Origin: Thalassobaculum litoreum DSM 18839
Lineage (GTDB): Bacteria; Pseudomonadota; Alphaproteobacteria; Thalassobaculales; Thalassobaculaceae
Length of the DNA: 64,000 nt
Reading direction: 5' to 3'
NCBI RefSeq assembly: GCF_900102465.1
Contig: NZ_FNBW01000003.1
Span: forward strand, 62,001-126,000
Position numbers and translations under genes: made by a program. Of the stretch, positions 61,443 through 64,000 are shown piece by piece. Each line of letters begins with the position of its first letter. Position 1 is the stretch's first letter. The notes beneath the pieces are model-generated. The model had not been told where the DNA came from. It searched no databases and saw nothing but the letters and a program-made list of their open reading frames with translations.

Positions 61443-61682
61443 TCAGGACAGGATATCGATGACCTTGCCGCGTTGACGGTTCAGCGCGGCGCGGCCGAGT
61501 TCGCGGAGGTACTCGAGACGCTGGACCGAATCCATCTCGGCCACTTCTCCTGCCGGGCGACCCGTGACCAGAGGTTTCTGGCTTGGCTCATTGGACACAC
61601 CGCTGCCGTCGCCGGCGATCCGGACCTTGTCCGGGCTGGCGATATGGGAATTCCAGATCGGCGCGAGTAACCCGCTGATCAT
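61443..61682 (-). CDS. Small protein of unknown function (79-93 aa) ending RGKVIDILS
   Basis: 79 residues if read from ATG 61682 (MISGLLAPIW), 93 from ATG 61724; neither has a good ribosome site. The N-terminal part is polar and irregular; the C-terminal part is a helix (MDSVQRLEYLRELGRAALNRQ) followed by RGKVIDILS. That ending matches the RGTILNIMV of the gene at 60907, about 200 bases downstream on the same strand. Not recognised; could be two diverged copies of one small family. Confidence 0.4.
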   Translation of the reverse strand: MISGLLAPIWNSHIASPDKVRIAGDGSGVSNEPSQKPLVTGRPAGEVAEMDSVQRLEYLRELGRAALNRQRGKVIDILS

Positions 61683-61833
61683 GGTGCCATGACATCCGCA
61701 GTTGGCCTGCGATGTATATGGCATATACGAGGGTGAATCGCAAATTTCACTCCAGAACGGGGAGTTGGATTCTCGTTCTGAAAGTACGGCGAGGCATCGG
61801 CGTTAAAATCTATTCGGAAACCAAGCCTGTGGA

Positions 61834-62088
61834 TCACCGCGAGCGGTCATCCTCCGGCGGCAGCAGCTTGGCGCGGAAGCGGCGGGCGTAGCCGATCGGA
61901 TCGTCGGCGAAACTGCCGCTGCTGGACGTCTCGCGGGCGGTCTCGACGATATGGCGGCCGGCATTCTCCACGGTCGGCCGGGCGCGGCGGGCGGCCTCGC
62001 CGGCGATCTCGGCGGCCTTGGCCCGCAGGCGGGGATCGGAAGCGGCCCGTCGTACCGCTTCCCGGGCAAGTCGTGCGAACAGGCTCAT
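61834..62088 (-). CDS. Small helical protein of unknown function (84 aa)
   Basis: 84 residues. Almost wholly helical and Ala/Arg/Glu-rich, with an amphipathic pattern (FARLAREAVRRAASDPRLRAKAAEIAGEAARRARPTVENAGRHIVETARE) and a short acidic, basic end. No membrane segment. GGGAG lies eight bases before ATG 62088. It begins 13 bases after the aminotransferase stop on the same strand, so it is probably the third gene of the aldolase-aminotransferase operon. The function is unknown; the helix content resembles small assembly or phasin-like proteins, but this is not evidence of one. Confidence 0.6.
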   Translation of the reverse strand: MSLFARLAREAVRRAASDPRLRAKAAEIAGEAARRARPTVENAGRHIVETARETSSSGSFADDPIGYARRFRAKLLPPEDDRSR

Positions 62089-62101
62089 GCCGCAAGCTCC
62101 C

Positions 62102-63433
62102 TCATGCCACGCTCTCCTCCGTCAGCGCCGCCTCGATCACGCCCCGGCGGCTGTCCAGGAACTCCTCGAACGCCGCGGCCAGAGTGTCGAACGCCGCGGC
62201 GTCCATCGGCAGCGACAGCACCATCATGCCCCGGCGCGCGGTGTAGATGCCGCCATGGATCAGGTCCAGGTGCATCAGGTCGACCAGCCGCCGGTTGCGC
62301 TGTGCCGCCTCCGGCGGAGATGTGGGCGCTGTGCGCCCGGCATGCAACGCCATCATCGAGCCGCGCCCGGTCATCGCCAAAGGCAGGCCGCGGTCGTCGA
62401 TCGCCGTCTGCAGGCGCGCGCGCAGGGCGTCGCCGTCGGCATTGAGGGAGACCGCCCGCTCCGGCGTGTAGACATGGGTCAGCCCGGCAAGCCCGGCGGA
62501 CATGGTGAAGACGTTGTTGTTGAAGGTCCCGGCATGGGGCCAGGCGCCGGGCTGGCGGGGATCGAACTTGGCCAGGATGTCGGCGCGGCCGCCGAAGGCG
62601 CCGAAGCTCAACCCGCCCCCCACATACTTGCCGAGGCTAAGCAGGTCCGGGGTGATCCCGAGCAGCCCGTGCAGGCCGGTCGGCGACAGGCGCGAGGTCA
62701 TCACCTCGTCGAAGATCAGCAGCGCGCCGGTCTCCCGCGTCGCGTCCCGCAGCGCCTGCAGGAAGGCCCCGGAGCCTGGCAGGCAGCCGCCGGAGCCCGA
62801 CATCGGCTCGACCAGCACGGCGGCGAGCCGGTCGCCCTGCTCTCGGATCAGCGCGGCACTGCCCTCGGCGTCGTTGTAGTCGCCCATGACGTAGTCGAAG
62901 GGCGCGTTCAGCGGTGAGCCGGAGAAGTACAGCACCCCGCCGTGATAGGCGCCCTTGAACACCATCACCCGGTCGCGGCCGGTATGGGCGCGGGCGGTTG
63001 CCAGCGCCATCAGGTTGGCCTCGGTGCCGGAATTGGTGAAGCGCACCCGCTCCAGCGCCGGGAAGCGGTTGACCACCGTCTCCGCCATCCGCGCCTCCAG
63101 CAGGGTCGGCCCGCCCAGCACCCAGCCGTCATCGGCCGCCTGCTTGATGGCGTCGCGGATCACCGGCTCGCTGTGGCCGTACAGCCCGGCGGTGTACTCG
63201 CCGAGGAAGTCGACATACTCGTGCCCGTCGACGTCCCACAGCCGGCAGCCCTCGCCGCGGGCGAAGCGCAGCGGATAGGGGTGGTAGTGCAGAACGGTGC
63301 GGGTGTTGCCGCCGGGCATGGCGGCGAGCGCCTGCTCCTGGATCGCCGCACTCTTGGGATTGGCGGCGGTGAACCGTTCCGCCGCCTCGGAATAGGCCGC
63401 CTCTAGGGTGGCGTTGGCGCCAGTCGTGCTCAT
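62102..63433 (-). CDS. Class III aminotransferase (glutamate-1-semialdehyde-aminomutase-like)
   Basis: 443 residues. PLP fold type I, subgroup II: AMPGGNTRTVLHYHPYPLRFARGEGCRLWDVDGHEYVDFLGEYTAGLYGH, RFTNSGTEANLMALATARAHTGRDRVMVFKGAYHGG, IFDEVMTSRLSPTGLHGLLGITPDLLSLGKYVGGGLSFGAFGGR with the PLP lysine around 268, and GTFNNNVFTM. It resembles HemL-type transaminases used in catabolism, not heme synthesis (the context is a class II aldolase). The ATG overlaps the aldolase stop by four bases (63430-63433). It probably transfers an amino group to or from an aldehyde or keto product of the aldolase. Confidence 0.88.
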   Translation of the reverse strand: MSTTGANATLEAAYSEAAERFTAANPKSAAIQEQALAAMPGGNTRTVLHYHPYPLRFARGEGCRLWDVDGHEYVDFLGEYTAGLYGHSEPVIRDAIKQAADDGWVLGGPTLLEARMAETVVNRFPALERVRFTNSGTEANLMALATARAHTGRDRVMVFKGAYHGGVLYFSGSPLNAPFDYVMGDYNDAEGSAALIREQGDRLAAVLVEPMSGSGGCLPGSGAFLQALRDATRETGALLIFDEVMTSRLSPTGLHGLLGITPDLLSLGKYVGGGLSFGAFGGRADILAKFDPRQPGAWPHAGTFNNNVFTMSAGLAGLTHVYTPERAVSLNADGDALRARLQTAIDDRGLPLAMTGRGSMMALHAGRTAPTSPPEAAQRNRRLVDLMHLDLIHGGIYTARRGMMVLSLPMDAAAFDTLAAAFEEFLDSRRGVIEAALTEESVA

Positions 63434-64000
63434 GCCGTACCTACCTTCTTCTGGGCGTCCTTCTGGGCATCGACCGCGCCGTAGCCCATGGTTCCGAACT
63501 TCTCGCCGACTCGAGCGATCTCGTCGTCGGGCAGGATCACCGGTTTGCCGACCTGCAGGGTGCGCCAGTACATGGCGGCCAGGGTCTCGACCTCCACCGC
63601 GAGCGCCAGCGCCTTCTTCAGATTGGGGCCGATGGCGATCATGCCGTGATTGGCCAGCAGGCAGGCCTTGCGGCCCTCCAGCGCCTCCAGGGCGGTGTCC
63701 GACAGTTCCTGGGTGCCGAAGGTCGCGTAGTCGGAGCAGCGGATGGTCGAACCGCCGGCCTGGGCGATCATGTAGTGGAAGGCCGGGATCTCCATGCGCA
63801 GGCAGGCCAACGTGGTGGCGAACATGCCGTGGGTATGGACGATGGCGCCGCAGTCGGGCCGCGCGCGCATGATGTCCAGATGGAAGCGCCACTCGCTCGA
63901 CGGCCGCCGGTTATCGGAATGGGTGCCGTCCAGCTTCATCGTGACGACGTCTTCCGGCGCGATCTCCTCGTAGGGGATCGAGGACGGGGTGATGAAGAAC
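63430..64000 (-). CDS. Class II aldolase/adducin family protein (5' end outside window)
   Basis: At least 190 residues visible; the gene continues past 64000, since FFITPSSIPYEEIAPEDVVTMKLDG runs upstream of the first internal Met. Zinc-binding motifs of fuculose-phosphate aldolases are seen: IVHTHGMFATTLA (H-x-H), ACLLANHGMIAIG (third His) and an acidic residue near GTHSDNRRPSSEWRFH. It would cleave or decarboxylate a sugar-phosphate-like compound, or epimerise it. Its stop overlaps the aminotransferase start, so they are co-translated. Substrate unknown. Confidence 0.88.
   Translation of the reverse strand, partial: FFITPSSIPYEEIAPEDVVTMKLDGTHSDNRRPSSEWRFHLDIMRARPDCGAIVHTHGMFATTLACLRMEIPAFHYMIAQAGGSTIRCSDYATFGTQELSDTALEALEGRKACLLANHGMIAIGPNLKKALALAVEVETLAAMYWRTLQVGKPVILPDDEIARVGEKFGTMGYGAVDAQKDAQKKVGTA

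Noticed and set aside
62102-63433. Calling the aminotransferase HemL (tetrapyrrole synthesis)
   Set aside because: Alphaproteobacteria normally make 5-aminolevulinate by HemA (ALA synthase), and the gene is coupled to a class II aldolase.

Overview
This is 64 kb of a GC-rich (clearly above 60 %) alphaproteobacterial chromosome. Gene order and family content (rpmH-rnpA-yidD-yidC-engB-argB, pyrimidine 5'-nucleotidase-dapD-dapE, tlpA divergent from argH, DUF2333/DUF2336/TIGR02302 proteins) fit the order Rhodospirillales or a close relative. Lineage is inferred from gene content only. I see no rRNA or tRNA gene, CRISPR array, prophage or complete insertion sequence.

Layout. 1-5160: envelope and housekeeping genes (partial DUF2333 protein, TIGR02302 membrane protein, LptM-like lipoprotein, argH). 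5159-13507: tlpA, an orphan TAXI binding protein, a tiny orphan gene, a methyltransferase coupled to an Ldh-family oxidoreductase, a lipoprotein hydrolase, an EEP-family phosphohydrolase, an EamA transporter, a rhodanese and a GNAT. 13534-17949: the conserved ribosome/membrane-insertion block with a strong consensus promoter before rpmH, then argB. 17984-20929: a DUF2336 protein with a PAS-GAF-GGDEF diguanylate cyclase. 21154-24570: HAD nucleotidase, dapD, dapE and a membrane protein. 24647-32542: YtoQ, TerC, leuD, leuC, cobU, a thiolase/OB-fold pair and a gamma-glutamyltransferase.

33775-41436 is a pseudaminic-acid-type locus: methylase, PseF/SpsF-like cytidylyltransferase, GNAT (PseH-like), PseG, PseI, and a TPR plus glycosyltransferase protein resembling the FlmG flagellin glycosyltransferases. 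PseB and PseC are not in the window. 41544-51475 holds DUF2848 plus amidase, a DUF465 protein, a DSD1-family PLP enzyme, SufE plus an IscU-like scaffold, MATE and DHA2 exporters, an aminotransferase and a carboxymuconolactone-decarboxylase (CMD) family protein.

52388-60422 looks like one catabolic locus: a four-gene minus-strand operon (amidohydrolase, FAD monooxygenase, CMD-family protein, SDR) divergent from hyuA-hyuB. This is the best candidate for an uncharacterised degradation pathway. The right end has small orphan genes around AT-rich spacers and an operon of class II aldolase (cut by the window edge), class III aminotransferase and a small helical protein.

Intergenic gaps repeatedly hold REP-like palindromes and 108-127-nt inverted REP doublets in at least two sequence families; one gap has two near-identical copies in tandem. 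Several convergent gene pairs overlap at their 3' ends.
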